From contig JAHILF010000090.1 of assembly GCA_018897105.1 (NCBI GenBank), positions 1 through 58,797 on the forward strand: a stretch of 58,797 nucleotides of DNA, given 5' to 3'. Both the position numbers and the translations under genes were made by a program. The notes under the pieces are model-generated. The model was not told where the DNA came from, ran no database searches, and saw nothing but the letters and a program-made list of their open reading frames with translations. The stretch comes from Pseudomonadota bacterium (GTDB lineage: Bacteria; Desulfobacterota; Desulfobulbia; Desulfobulbales; SURF-16). This document shows positions 1 to 9,327 of the stretch, in pieces. Numbering within the stretch: the first letter of the stretch is position 1; every line of letters starts with the position of its first letter.

Positions 1-192
1 CAGGCCATCTTTGGCCGTGCCTCAATCGCAAAATCCTCGCCGGAGCACTGCTACGCCTGCGGTTTTGCTCAATCGGCGCAACCAAATCTGACCCAAATCC
101 GGGCGCGATCCAGGTAAATTAACATTTTCCGAGTCCCTTAGCGAAGTTGCAACCGGGATTTCTGTTTCGGTAAGATGAAGGAAAATAAACAG

Positions 193-272
193 GAGCCGTA
201 TACGAGGCCCGTACGTACGGTTCTGTGAGAGGGATGAGGTGAGAGTGATCTGTGCACCTCACCCTACTCGAT
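193..272 (+). mobile_element. 3' end of a group II intron (domains V and VI)
   Basis: Positions 193-223 fold as a domain V hairpin: the 5' arm GAGCCGTA (193-200) pairs with TACGGTTC (216-223) with one G-U pair, and the AGC catalytic triad is in the expected place. Positions 224-272 follow as a domain VI-like stem (GAGGTG against CACCTC) and end in CTACTCGAT, like the usual 3' end of bacterial group II introns. The flanking DNA (273 onward) is the tail of secB, so the intron lies just downstream of that gene. No reverse-transcriptase reading frame is visible in bases 1-192, and I see no other gene there; the rest of the intron is either outside the window or deleted. Confidence 0.7.
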
Positions 273-283
273 TTAATTGACAA

Positions 284-784
284 TTACTGCTGTTGCTCGT
301 TTGTTTTTGCCTGTTCCTGTTCCTGTTTCTTTTTCATGGCATTTTGAAAAAGAGCCATGAAGTTCACGGGTTCCATGAGGAAGGGCATAAACCCTCCGTC
401 TACCGAAACCTGACTCATGATCTGCCGTGTGAAAGGAAATATCAGGGTAGGGCAGTCAACTGCGAGAACCATGGCCAGATGTTCATCCGGGATGTTTTTC
501 AGGATAAAGACGCCGGCGTGTTCGATTTCAACGATAAAAAGCGTTTTCCCATCTTTGTTATTAGTTACAGTCGCAGTTACCGACAGACTGACTTCCCAAT
601 GATCATTTTCCAGTTTCTTATTTTTCAGTCCAAGATTTACTTCAACTTTCGGCTCCTGCTGCACCAGAAAGGTTTCCGGGGCATTAGGATTTTCAAAAGA
701 GAGGTCCTTTAGATACAGTTTCTGTAACCTAAAAACAGGAGCTTCACCCTGTGGGGAAGCATTTTTTTCATTCTGTTCAGCCAT
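284..784 (-). CDS. secB: Protein-export chaperone SecB
   Basis: A 166-residue SecB homologue, close to the usual 150-170 residues. SecB is a cytosolic tetramer that keeps preproteins unfolded and hands them to SecA. Recognisable features are the beta-rich core with the segment VTATVTNNKDGKTLFIVEIE, the FILKNIPDEHL and CPTLIFPFTR segments near residues 93-120, and the GGFMPFLMEPVNF motif before the C-terminal helix. The tail is rich in Gln, Glu and Lys and ends in three Gln. It is unusual for SecB to sit beside uvrA; 103 bp separate the two and both are on the minus strand. The group II intron tail abuts its stop codon on the downstream side. Confidence 0.93.
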   Translation of the reverse strand: MAEQNEKNASPQGEAPVFRLQKLYLKDLSFENPNAPETFLVQQEPKVEVNLGLKNKKLENDHWEVSLSVTATVTNNKDGKTLFIVEIEHAGVFILKNIPDEHLAMVLAVDCPTLIFPFTRQIMSQVSVDGGFMPFLMEPVNFMALFQNAMKKKQEQEQAKTNEQQQ

Positions 785-887
785 GGGTCGTTCCTTTTTT
801 TGAGGATTAAAAATTGCATGGTATTGGTGCTTAACAGGCTAAACCTTTACCACTGAAGGGCTTATCCAGTCAACCAATTAACTTCTA

Positions 888-3719
888 TCATGTCAGGATC
901 TGCTTTAAAAACATTCCGGTATATGATTTTGGTGTTTTTGCTATTTCCTCGGGGGTGCCCGCTGCAACAATCTCTCCACCCTCATCTCCCCCTTCGGGGC
1001 CGAGATCAATGAGGTAGTCGGCTGTTTTAATCACATCGAGATTGTGTTCAATAATAACCACCGTATTGCCGGAGTCAACCAGCCGGGAAAGTACTGCCAG
1101 CAGGTACTTGATGTCTGCCGGATGCAGACCGGTGGTTGGTTCGTCAAGAATGTAGAGGGTTTTACCCATACTCCGTTTGCGCAGTTCGCGGGCCAACTTG
1201 ATCCGCTGGGCCTCACCACCAGAAAGGGTTACAGACGACTGGCCAAGTGAGATGTAGGACAAGCCCACGTCCACAAGGGCCTGCAAGCGATTTTTGATAG
1301 CCGGGATGTTAGTAAAAAAATGCAGAGCCGCGTCCACATTCATGGCCAGAATTTCCGCTATATTTTTCCCGCGGTAGCTGATTTCTAGAGTTTCCTGGTT
1401 GTAACGCTTTCCGTTACATGTCTCGCAGGTTACATAAATATCGGGTAGAAAATGCATGGCAATTTTGATAACACCGTCCCCTTCACATGCCTCGCAGCGA
1501 CCTCCTTTAACATTGAAACTGAAGCGGCCGGGTTGATAGCCCCGTGCCCGTGATTCCGGCAGGCGCGAAAGCAGTTCTCGGATAGGAGTCAGCACACCGG
1601 TGTAAGTGGCGGGATTTGAGCGGGGTGTGCGACCAATGGGACTCTGATCAATATCGATAACGCTGTCTATTTTATCTAGCCCGGTAATGGTGGTAAACTG
1701 TCCTGCCCCATCATATCTTGATTTGCCCAAGCCTTCCTTGGCACCTTTAAAAAGGCACTCCATAACCAGTGAACTTTTGCCTGAGCCGGATACCCCGGTG
1801 ACACATGTCATCACTCCGAGGGGAAAAGTAGCGTCAACTTTTTTCAAATTGTTTACTGAAGATCCTAAGAGATGAATCCAATCTTTTTTTGATCGAGGCA
1901 GCCGCCTTTTCGCGGGTATCGGAATTTCAAGACGGCCGGAAAGAAAGCCCCCGGTGAGAGAGGCTTCTTCTGCGAGCAAACCGGCAACCGGTCCGTTGTA
2001 AATAACTTGGCCGCCATGGACACCGGCACCAGGCCCGATGTCAAGCACATGATCGGCTGCGGCGATTGTTTCACTGTCATGTTCGACAACAATTACCGTG
2101 TTGCCGATATCGCGGAGATTGGTAAGTGTTTTGATCAGTCTTTCATTATCTCGTTGATGCAGACCGATACTGGGCTCATCCAGAATATAGAGGACGCCGG
2201 CGAGGCGGGAGCCGATCTGTGAGGCAAGCCGTATACGCTGTGCTTCACCGCCGGAAAGGGTTGCCGCAGTCCGGTTCAGGGACAGATAACCGAGTCCGAC
2301 GTCAAGCAAAAAGGTGAGTCGGTTATGGATTTCTTTGACAATCGGCTCGGAGATGAGCTGTTCCTGCTGGCTGAAATTGATTCGTGGTAATTCCGCGGCA
2401 AGCTGGATAATACTTAAACCGGTCAGTTGATGAATTGCCCACGGGCCGACGCGCACCGCCAGAGCAGACGGTTTGAGCCGAGCCCCATGGCAGGCCGGGC
2501 AGGTTTGTTCGTTCATGAATAGGGCAAGTTCATCACGGCTGGTGCTTGAGGTTGTTTCCAGGTAAAGGCGAGAAAGTTGCGGTAAAACACCCTCAAAAGG
2601 AGTTTGCGAGGTGAGAGTGCGGCTGCCGCGCACATAGTGGAAAAAGATGGACTCTCCGCCTGTGCCATAGAGGATCGCATTCCTGGCCTTCTCCGGAAGC
2701 CTGGCAAAAGGTGTTGTGATAGTAAATGAATAGTGTTTGGCCAAGGCCTCAAGCAGCTGACTTGAATAGGATGATGAGGCCCGATTCCGCCATGGGGCGA
2801 TGGCACCTTGGCGCAAGGAGAGGCCGGGGTCGGGGACAACAAGATGGTGGTCGAAAAAATGCTTCACGCCGAGGCCGCCGCATTCCTCACAGGCCCCCTT
2901 GGGATTATTAAAGGAAAAAAGTTGGGGGCTCAGATCAAGCAGGCTCGTACCGCACTGCACACATGCCGCACGTTCACTGAAAAGTTTTTCCTCATTGGCA
3001 TCAGGAAAGGAGGCCAGCAGAAAACCCTCGGCCAGCTGCACGGCAGTGGTGGTGGACTGGGCAAGTCGTTGTCTGGCTGAAGGTTTAATGATAATGCGGT
3101 CAACCACCGCCTCAATGGTATGCCTTTTGGTTTTGGCCAGCTCGATTTTTTCATCGAGATTGTGGAAGTCGCCGTCAATCCTGACGCGGACAAACCCTTC
3201 CTTGCGGAGTTTATTCAGGATATCGACATGTTCACCTTTTCTGCCGTCAACAAGGGGAGCAAGCAGAATACACTTGGTCCCCTCCGGCATTGACAGCAGG
3301 TTCTCAACCATATTTTCGATGGATTGGGGCCGGATTTCCCGGCCGCAGTCCGGGCAGTGCTGATGGCCGACCCTGGCGAAAAGCAGTCGCAGGTAGTCAT
3401 AGATTTCCGTGATCGTGCCCACGGTGGAGCGGGGATTGCGGCTGGTGGTGCGCTGCTCGATGGATACGGCCGGAGATAATCCCTCCAGGGAGTCGACATC
3501 AGGCTTATCCATCTGGCCGAGGAATTGGCGGGCATAGGTTGAAAGTGACTCAACATAACGCCTCTGCCCTTCGGCATAGAGCGTGTCAAAGGCGAGGCTG
3601 GATTTGCCGGAGCCGCTCAGGCCGGTAAAAACGATCAGACGGTTGCGGGGCAGATCAACATCAATATTTTTAAGATTGTGCATCCGGGCGCCCCGGATAC
3701 GGATAGTGTCAGGTTCCAT
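888..3719 (-). CDS. uvrA: UvrABC excinuclease subunit A
   Basis: A full-length, 943-residue UvrA, the dimeric ATPase that finds bulky DNA lesions and loads UvrB in nucleotide excision repair. It has two ABC ATPase modules: the first Walker A (GLSGSGKSS) is near residue 33 and the second (GVSGSGKSS) near residue 640. There are two LSGGEAQRI signature motifs. Zinc-binding CxxC pairs are present in the first insert (CPDCGRE), the second (CVQCG, CEECGG) and the C-terminal zinc finger (CEACEGDG, CETCNG). The start codon ATG at 3719 gives the standard N-terminus reading IRIRGARMHNLKN. Nothing looks broken. Frame and codon use match the neighbours. Confidence 0.97.
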   Translation of the reverse strand: MEPDTIRIRGARMHNLKNIDVDLPRNRLIVFTGLSGSGKSSLAFDTLYAEGQRRYVESLSTYARQFLGQMDKPDVDSLEGLSPAVSIEQRTTSRNPRSTVGTITEIYDYLRLLFARVGHQHCPDCGREIRPQSIENMVENLLSMPEGTKCILLAPLVDGRKGEHVDILNKLRKEGFVRVRIDGDFHNLDEKIELAKTKRHTIEAVVDRIIIKPSARQRLAQSTTTAVQLAEGFLLASFPDANEEKLFSERAACVQCGTSLLDLSPQLFSFNNPKGACEECGGLGVKHFFDHHLVVPDPGLSLRQGAIAPWRNRASSSYSSQLLEALAKHYSFTITTPFARLPEKARNAILYGTGGESIFFHYVRGSRTLTSQTPFEGVLPQLSRLYLETTSSTSRDELALFMNEQTCPACHGARLKPSALAVRVGPWAIHQLTGLSIIQLAAELPRINFSQQEQLISEPIVKEIHNRLTFLLDVGLGYLSLNRTAATLSGGEAQRIRLASQIGSRLAGVLYILDEPSIGLHQRDNERLIKTLTNLRDIGNTVIVVEHDSETIAAADHVLDIGPGAGVHGGQVIYNGPVAGLLAEEASLTGGFLSGRLEIPIPAKRRLPRSKKDWIHLLGSSVNNLKKVDATFPLGVMTCVTGVSGSGKSSLVMECLFKGAKEGLGKSRYDGAGQFTTITGLDKIDSVIDIDQSPIGRTPRSNPATYTGVLTPIRELLSRLPESRARGYQPGRFSFNVKGGRCEACEGDGVIKIAMHFLPDIYVTCETCNGKRYNQETLEISYRGKNIAEILAMNVDAALHFFTNIPAIKNRLQALVDVGLSYISLGQSSVTLSGGEAQRIKLARELRKRSMGKTLYILDEPTTGLHPADIKYLLAVLSRLVDSGNTVVIIEHNLDVIKTADYLIDLGPEGGDEGGEIVAAGTPEEIAKTPKSYTGMFLKQILT

Positions 3720-3992
3720 AAGGCAAAGAAACTTAGAGTAGGTGGAAAAAAGGTTTATTGTGTGGGTGGAAGCAATATAGAGTGTACAAAATTTAAAACA
3801 GTGTAACCTTCAGAATGTGTATTGGCGATCAAAATAATATCAGAAGGCTGGTAATGGCGAAAGAGAGAAATCTTTTTTAATAACATTATAAAAGAGGAAA
3901 AAGTAATTATCACTCTTTTTATCATTATACTGATAACTTAGTGAATAGAACATCAAAAAATCAAAAAGACAAAATTGTAATAAATTTTTTGC

Positions 3993-4022
3993 TTGACTTT
4001 ACGAACATGAGAGCTGTATTAA
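3993..4022 (+). promoter_or_regulatory. Candidate sigma-70 promoter for the Ehr operon
   Basis: TTGACT (3993-3998) and TATTAA (4017-4022) are separated by 18 bp, in an AT-rich stretch and pointing toward the Ehr operon. Transcription from here would leave a leader of roughly 290 nt before the first start codon at 4321. Sequence resemblance only. Confidence 0.4.
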
Positions 4023-4049
4023 AGGCCACAATTCCGCCACCAGCCAAGA

Positions 4050-4130
4050 AAACTCAGGGGATGTAATAAATTCATTGATCCCCATTGACCGCCGGCGATG
4101 GTAAGTGTAGCCGATAAGGGCTAAGCCATT
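4050..4130 (+). promoter_or_regulatory. Structured 5' leader of the Ehr operon, class unknown
   Basis: Two stem-loops lie in the leader between the candidate promoter and the first Ehr gene. GGGGAT (4057-4062) pairs with ATCCCC (4078-4083). A nested hairpin has outer arms ATGG (4098-4101) and CCAT (4126-4129) and inner arms AGCC (4109-4112) and GGCT (4119-4122). The remaining bases 3720-4320 hold no convincing gene. I could not match the leader to a riboswitch class from memory; cobalamin, TPP and c-di-GMP boxes are absent. Confidence 0.3.
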
Positions 4131-4320
4131 CTCGTGGACAAATTACCAGGCTGCAGAGAATATTGAAAAAGGTGATGCAAGCAAAGGCCTTAATGCTGGT
4201 GCTTGCTGGCCGTCTTCGATTCGATAATAGGGGAATCCGTATCGAGCGTGAGGTGGTCGTGCGCTTTCGGGTTGCCGCTCATATATATGCTTTAAGGTAC
4301 TTTTCGTAAAAGGGGGATTA

Positions 4321-6279
4321 ATGGATACCTTTTTTCTGTCTCTTGCTGTGATAATATGTGGCGGCGTTCTGCCTCTCATCATGCATCGGCATTTCACTAT
4401 TATGAAAGCAGGCTGCTGCGTCCTGATTGCCGCCGGTTGCATGCTGGGATTCATTGACGCCCTTTCCTTGCTCTTGCACCCAGGTGTTGCCGCGACATAT
4501 TCCCTGCCGTGGTTGCATATCTTTACTTTGTCCTTTCAGATGGACAGTATATCCGCTTTTTTTCTTGTGCCGATTTTTATTATTTCACCGCTGGCCGTGC
4601 TGTATAGCTTCCATTATATGGAAAAACCGGAGCATTCCTTCAGAACAGCGATCAATTATTTCTTTAACGCGATCCTGATTGTTTCCATGGCCCTGGTTGC
4701 CTGTGCAGACAATATTCCCACCTTTGCCCTGGCCTGGGAAATCATGTCGATTTCTTCATATTTTCTTGTCGTCTATGACTATCAAAATAAAGAAACCAGA
4801 CAGGCCGGCTACCTTTATTTTATCTTTGCCCAAGGCGGTGCCATGTTTCTTTTTGCCGCCTTTGCACTTATCTACTGCTATACCGGCAGTTTTGCTTTCA
4901 CAGGATTTGCGGCAATTCCCGACACGGTAAAACTCGTGGTTTTTGTCCTTGCTTTTATCGGCTTCGGCTCCAAAGCAGGCATCTTTCCGCTGCATATCTG
5001 GCTGCCTTACGCTCATCCAGCTGCCCCAAGTCATATTTCTGCGGTCATGTCCGGAGTGATGATCAAGATGGGCATTTATGGTATCATCCGCATTTATGCC
5101 CTGCTCGCTGTACCCTCCATGATTTTTGGCCAGATAGTCTTGATTGTCGGCATGGTAACTGGTGTTCTTGGGGTGGTGTATGCCCTTGGCAACCAGGATG
5201 TGAAAAAGCTGTTGGCCTATAGCAGTGTCGAGAATATCGGGATTATTCTGATCGGTCTCGGCGTGGGCATGATCGGGGTGGCTAGCGGAACCGATGCCAT
5301 GGCCTTTTTTGGTTTTGCCGGCGCCTTCATGCATGTTTTTAATCATTCGATATTCAAATCCCTGCTCTTTATGGGGGCCGGGGCTGTACTGCATAAGGCA
5401 AAAACACGATCTATCGATCAGCTGGGGGGATTGTTAAAAAGAATGCCTGTCACAGGCCGCACCTTTCTGGTCGGCTCTCTGGCAATTTCAGGCCTCCCGC
5501 CATTCAGTGGCTTTATCGGTGAATTTCTCATCTATTATGCCAGTTTTCAGGGGATTCATCTCCAGCGCACCGCGTTTATTCTCTCCGCCCTTGCCATCAT
5601 ATCTCTGGCCGTAATCGGAGGACTTGCCACTGCCTGCTTTACCAAGGTGGTGGGCCTTGCATTTTTGGGTGAGCCGCGGACCGATAAGGCCGCTCATGCA
5701 AGCGAAGTTGGTTTTTCCATGAAGTTGACCATGATTTTTCTTGCCGCGGCATGTCTGCTGATCGGTATTCTGCCGGAACCTTTTGTCCGGTTGGCTTTTA
5801 GGGGCATTGCCGATCTTCCGTTAGTGGGCACTTATAACCCTGATATTTTTATGGATATCCTGCGTAACATCGCCAAAACAGCTGCTCTTTTTATTGCCCT
5901 GTTTCTTGCCGTTTCGATCTTGCGTAAGCTGCTTTACTGGCGCAAGGAAGTCAGTGCCGGGCCAACCTGGGGATGTGGTTTTACCAGGCCCACTGTTAGA
6001 ATGCAGTATACCGGTACTTCCTATGCCGCTTCCATGATCGATTTTTACCGGCCGTTTGTGCCGGTAAAGACTTTGTATTCTGGGATCAGAAAGATTTTTC
6101 CGGGACAAACCACTTATCATACCGAGGTAATTGATGTCGCTGAAACCAATATGCACGGGAAAATAGTCAGACCGCTTTTTAAACTGCTGCAAATGCTGCA
6201 CTGGATTCAGCATGGCCATATTCAGCTCTATATCGGTTATATCGTTCTGACGATTGTCGTGATGTTGTTGTTTCTCTAA
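4321..6279 (+). CDS. Ehr complex antiporter-like membrane subunit, HyfB/HycC type
   Basis: A 652-residue polytopic membrane protein of the NuoL/M/N (Mrp antiporter) family, closest in size and order to hydrogenase-4 component B. Such subunits move protons or sodium ions when the peripheral redox arm turns over. About 14 membrane segments can be read. The family core spans roughly residues 100-420 and carries conserved membrane Glu, Lys and His residues (LAWEIMSISSYF, GSKAGIFPLHIWLPYAHP, DVKKLLAYSSVENIG). The C-terminal 200 residues form the extra helix and tail seen in HyfB-like subunits. The start ATG has a GGGGG ribosome site 8 bases upstream. It is the first gene of a tight six-gene operon. 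Confidence 0.88.
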   Translation: MDTFFLSLAVIICGGVLPLIMHRHFTIMKAGCCVLIAAGCMLGFIDALSLLLHPGVAATYSLPWLHIFTLSFQMDSISAFFLVPIFIISPLAVLYSFHYMEKPEHSFRTAINYFFNAILIVSMALVACADNIPTFALAWEIMSISSYFLVVYDYQNKETRQAGYLYFIFAQGGAMFLFAAFALIYCYTGSFAFTGFAAIPDTVKLVVFVLAFIGFGSKAGIFPLHIWLPYAHPAAPSHISAVMSGVMIKMGIYGIIRIYALLAVPSMIFGQIVLIVGMVTGVLGVVYALGNQDVKKLLAYSSVENIGIILIGLGVGMIGVASGTDAMAFFGFAGAFMHVFNHSIFKSLLFMGAGAVLHKAKTRSIDQLGGLLKRMPVTGRTFLVGSLAISGLPPFSGFIGEFLIYYASFQGIHLQRTAFILSALAIISLAVIGGLATACFTKVVGLAFLGEPRTDKAAHASEVGFSMKLTMIFLAAACLLIGILPEPFVRLAFRGIADLPLVGTYNPDIFMDILRNIAKTAALFIALFLAVSILRKLLYWRKEVSAGPTWGCGFTRPTVRMQYTGTSYAASMIDFYRPFVPVKTLYSGIRKIFPGQTTYHTEVIDVAETNMHGKIVRPLFKLLQMLHWIQHGHIQLYIGYIVLTIVVMLLFL

Positions 6280-6327
6280 AATTTGAGAATAACCAGGCAC
6301 ATCCTGCAAAATCAATAGAGGTAATTG

Positions 6328-7245
6328 ATGGAATCAATAGTATCATTCTGCTTTGCAATACTTGCTGCGCCTCTCCTGTCGGCAATTATTATGAAAGTAA
6401 AGGCCTATATTGCCGGGAGGAAGGGACCCCCCATTCTGATAAAATACTATACTCTTGCCAAGCTGTTTAAAAAGGGTTCCGTGTACAGTACCAGCTCAAG
6501 TTTTGTTTTTAAGCTGGGGCCTGTGGTTTCCTTCTGCAGTGTTCTTATGGTGCTGCTTTTTTTTCCCTTCGCCGGCATAAAACCGCTCTTGTCCTTTCAT
6601 GGTGACGTGATCATACTCCTTTATCTTATGGGGCTTGGCCGATTCTTCACCATTATAGCCGCCCTTGACACGGCTTCGCCCTTTGAGGGCATGGGTGCGG
6701 CCAGAGAGGCCTACTTTTCCACTCTTGCCGAGGCGACACTTTTCGTTATTCTGTTGCTTTTTTTCCGGTTGAACGGGGCTTTCAGCTTTGCAGCCTTCTT
6801 CACAGGGCCAACTGCCATCAACCTGTGGAGCCCGGCGGCGTCCCTGCTGCTGCTCGTCATTGTCGCCTTGTTTGTCGTTCTATTGACGGAAAACTCCAGG
6901 GTGCCGGTGGATGATCCGGCTACTCATCTTGAGTTGACCATGATTCACGAGGTCATGATTCTTGATCACAGCGGGCCGGATCTTGCCCTTATTGAACTGG
7001 GCGCCTACCTGAAATTGTTTTTTTATTCCGCCTTTATCACCTGCCTGCTTTATCCCTTTCAACTGGATAACGTCTATCTGAACGGCCTGATTTTCTACGG
7101 TATCATGGGCCTGATTTACGTACTGGTGGGGATAACGGAATCCATTATGGCCAGATACAAGATGAATCTGGTACCAAAGTTTATTCTGACCTCCTTTGCT
7201 CTGGTATTTTTTGCGACCATTCTTACCATGGAGTTCGTCCAATGA
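6328..7245 (+). CDS. Ehr complex membrane subunit, HyfC/HycD (NuoH-like)
   Basis: A 305-residue membrane protein of the NuoH/HycD family, which anchors the redox arm to the membrane and forms part of the coupling channel. It has about eight membrane helices. Typical family segments are AYIAGRKGPPILIKYYTLAK (residues 25-45), the cytoplasmic loop with DTASPFEGMGAAREAYFS (around residue 115) and the ENSRVPVDDPATHLELTMIHE stretch (around 190), which touches the large subunit in related complexes. ATG at 6328 is preferred over the TTG three bases earlier because AGAGG lies 7 bases before it. The stop overlaps the next start by 4 bp, implying translational coupling. Confidence 0.88.
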   Translation: MESIVSFCFAILAAPLLSAIIMKVKAYIAGRKGPPILIKYYTLAKLFKKGSVYSTSSSFVFKLGPVVSFCSVLMVLLFFPFAGIKPLLSFHGDVIILLYLMGLGRFFTIIAALDTASPFEGMGAAREAYFSTLAEATLFVILLLFFRLNGAFSFAAFFTGPTAINLWSPAASLLLLVIVALFVVLLTENSRVPVDDPATHLELTMIHEVMILDHSGPDLALIELGAYLKLFFYSAFITCLLYPFQLDNVYLNGLIFYGIMGLIYVLVGITESIMARYKMNLVPKFILTSFALVFFATILTMEFVQ

Positions 7246-7895
7246 TACAGCTTTCCGATGCAATACTGTCCCTTGTGCTGCTATCTGTTCTTTTGTCATT
7301 AAGCTCAAACAGGCTTATGGGGTTGGTCAGGATAATGGCCTTTCAAGGCATTCTGGTTTCCCTGGTGCCATTGTTTCTTGATCAACATCAGGGAATAGGC
7401 GCCGGCAGTATTCTTTTTCTGCAGATCATGATTCTGATTAAAGGGATCCTTATCCCCGGTTTTATGTATATTGCCGTCAATAAGGTAAAAATCAGAACGG
7501 AGGTCGAGCCGTTTGTCGGCTATCATGCCTCACTTTTTACCGGTTTGGCGTTTATCGTCATTTCAGCCTATATTACGGAACGGCTGAATATTTCCCTTCC
7601 CGGCGGTCATGCACTTCTGCTGATTACCGCCATCACCACTATGGCCTCAGGTCTTTTTTTGCTGATGGCCCGGCGCAAGGCAATTACCCAGGTTATTGGT
7701 TACCTGATGATGGAAAATGGTATTTATCTTGTGGGTGCGGCATTGGCAAAGGAATCTCATACTCAGTATGTGGTTGAATTCGGCGTGCTGCTCGATCTGT
7801 TGGTCGGTGTTATGATTATGGGTATTGTTCTGCATAACATCAACAGCGCTTTTGACGATGTGGACACCGCACTGCTTGGACGATTAAAGGATTGA
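7242..7895 (+). CDS. Ehr complex membrane subunit, HyfE-like
   Basis: A 217-residue protein with six to seven predicted membrane helices, matching hydrogenase-4 component E in length and operon position. HyfE resembles a NuoK domain with an extra N-terminal part and sits between the NuoH-like subunit and the antiporter-like subunits. Recognisable is the C-terminal half with YLMMENGIYLVGAAL and the Glu-containing helix typical of NuoK. Its ATG overlaps the previous stop, and only 4 bases separate its stop from the next start. Its exact role in coupling is not established in any hydrogenase-4-type complex. Confidence 0.8.
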   Translation: MIQLSDAILSLVLLSVLLSLSSNRLMGLVRIMAFQGILVSLVPLFLDQHQGIGAGSILFLQIMILIKGILIPGFMYIAVNKVKIRTEVEPFVGYHASLFTGLAFIVISAYITERLNISLPGGHALLLITAITTMASGLFLLMARRKAITQVIGYLMMENGIYLVGAALAKESHTQYVVEFGVLLDLLVGVMIMGIVLHNINSAFDDVDTALLGRLKD

Positions 7896-7899
7896 GAAT

Positions 7900-9327
7900 A
7901 TGTTAGAACTGGTTTTCCTCATACCCCTGTTTGCCGGAATAATGGCAACATTCCTCCCTGTGAAGCTCGGCAGGATCATTCTTGTCATCACCGCCCTTTT
8001 GCATGTGCAGCTCACCGGGATGTGCTGGCTGAAGATCTCGGCGCCGATGTTTGATGCTTATTTCCGCGCGACTCCGGAAGGCACTCTGGTGCTTCTGGTC
8101 ACCTCCTTTATCTTTCTGTTCATCTCCATTTATAGCGTTTCCTATATGAGAGAGACGGAAATGGAAAATGAGCATGTTTTTATTGGTTGTATGCTTTTTT
8201 TCCTGGCTGCCATGAGCATGGTGACTCTGGCTGATCATCTTATAGTCCTGTGGATAGCCATCGAGGCCACCACTCTGGTCAGCGCCCCATTGATCTTTGT
8301 GCATCGGTCCAAAGAAGCTCTGGAGGCAACCTGGAAATACGTACTGATCTGCTCAGTGGGCATTGCCTTGGCTCTCCTCGGGTCTTTCTTTATCACCCTG
8401 TCCATGGACATCGGCCAGGTGGATGTTCCGCTGGCCTTTTCCGCACTGCAGGCCGTGGCCGCAAATCTCGATCCGGTCTGGCTCAAGGCGGGATTTGTTT
8501 TTGTGGTCATCGGTTACGGCACCAAGATGGGACTGGCGCCCATGCATACCTGGCTGCCAGACGCCCACAGCGAGTCTCCCAGCCCTGCATCAGCCCTTTT
8601 GTCAGGTGCTCTGCTGAACTGCGCGTTTCTCGGAGTCTATAAGACGCACACCCTGCTCTATGCTGCCGGGCTCGGCACCTATTCGAGCAATGTCCTTATA
8701 GTTTTCGGTCTGGTGTCCATGTCCGTTGCCGCGGTTTTTATTATGAATCAGACCGACTACAAGCGGATGCTGGCTTACTCGAGTATCGAAAACATGGGTA
8801 TCATAGCCTTCGGTATCGCCATCGGGGGATTGGGTACGTACGGGGCCATGCTGCATCTGATCCATCACTCGCTGATTAAATCCTCCCTGTTTCTGTCGTC
8901 CGGCAATATTTTGCTCGGCTACGGTACGAAACTGATCAAAAACACAGGCAATATGGCGAAGCTGCTGCCCAAGACCTTTCTTGCCTTTTTTGCCGGTTTT
9001 GCCGGGATCTCCGGTTTCCCGCCTTTCGGCATCTTCATCAGTGAACTGCTGATCATCATCGGTGCTTTTCGCAGTGGGCGTTTTGTGAGCATCGGCATTT
9101 TTATTTTCTGTCTGATCCTTATTTTTGCCGGCGCTGCGCGTCTCGTCATGCGCATGTCATTTGCCCAGCATGATGAGGACATTCTGGTGCAGGAAAAAAT
9201 GCTGAGGATCCTGCCCTCCTATGCCCTTTTGTTGACCTCCGCGATCCTCTGTGTGTGGCTCCCGGAAAGTCTTTATCAAACTATTATCAACGCAATCACA
9301 GCTATCGGGGGTGGGTTGAATGGATAA
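7900..9327 (+). CDS. Ehr complex antiporter-like membrane subunit, HyfF type
   Basis: A 475-residue NuoL/M/N-family membrane protein, the second antiporter-like subunit of the complex. It contains the usual markers: the EATTLVSAPLIF glutamate helix (around residue 125), GTKMGLAPMHTWLPDAHSES (around 207), the lysine-bearing TDYKRMLAYSSIENMG (around 287) and ISGFPPFGIFISE (around 370). Having both HyfB- and HyfF-like subunits suggests two ion paths per complex. The last 8 bp overlap the next gene, which continues the pattern of coupled translation through the operon. Confidence 0.87.
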   Translation: MLELVFLIPLFAGIMATFLPVKLGRIILVITALLHVQLTGMCWLKISAPMFDAYFRATPEGTLVLLVTSFIFLFISIYSVSYMRETEMENEHVFIGCMLFFLAAMSMVTLADHLIVLWIAIEATTLVSAPLIFVHRSKEALEATWKYVLICSVGIALALLGSFFITLSMDIGQVDVPLAFSALQAVAANLDPVWLKAGFVFVVIGYGTKMGLAPMHTWLPDAHSESPSPASALLSGALLNCAFLGVYKTHTLLYAAGLGTYSSNVLIVFGLVSMSVAAVFIMNQTDYKRMLAYSSIENMGIIAFGIAIGGLGTYGAMLHLIHHSLIKSSLFLSSGNILLGYGTKLIKNTGNMAKLLPKTFLAFFAGFAGISGFPPFGIFISELLIIIGAFRSGRFVSIGIFIFCLILIFAGAARLVMRMSFAQHDEDILVQEKMLRILPSYALLLTSAILCVWLPESLYQTIINAITAIGGGLNG

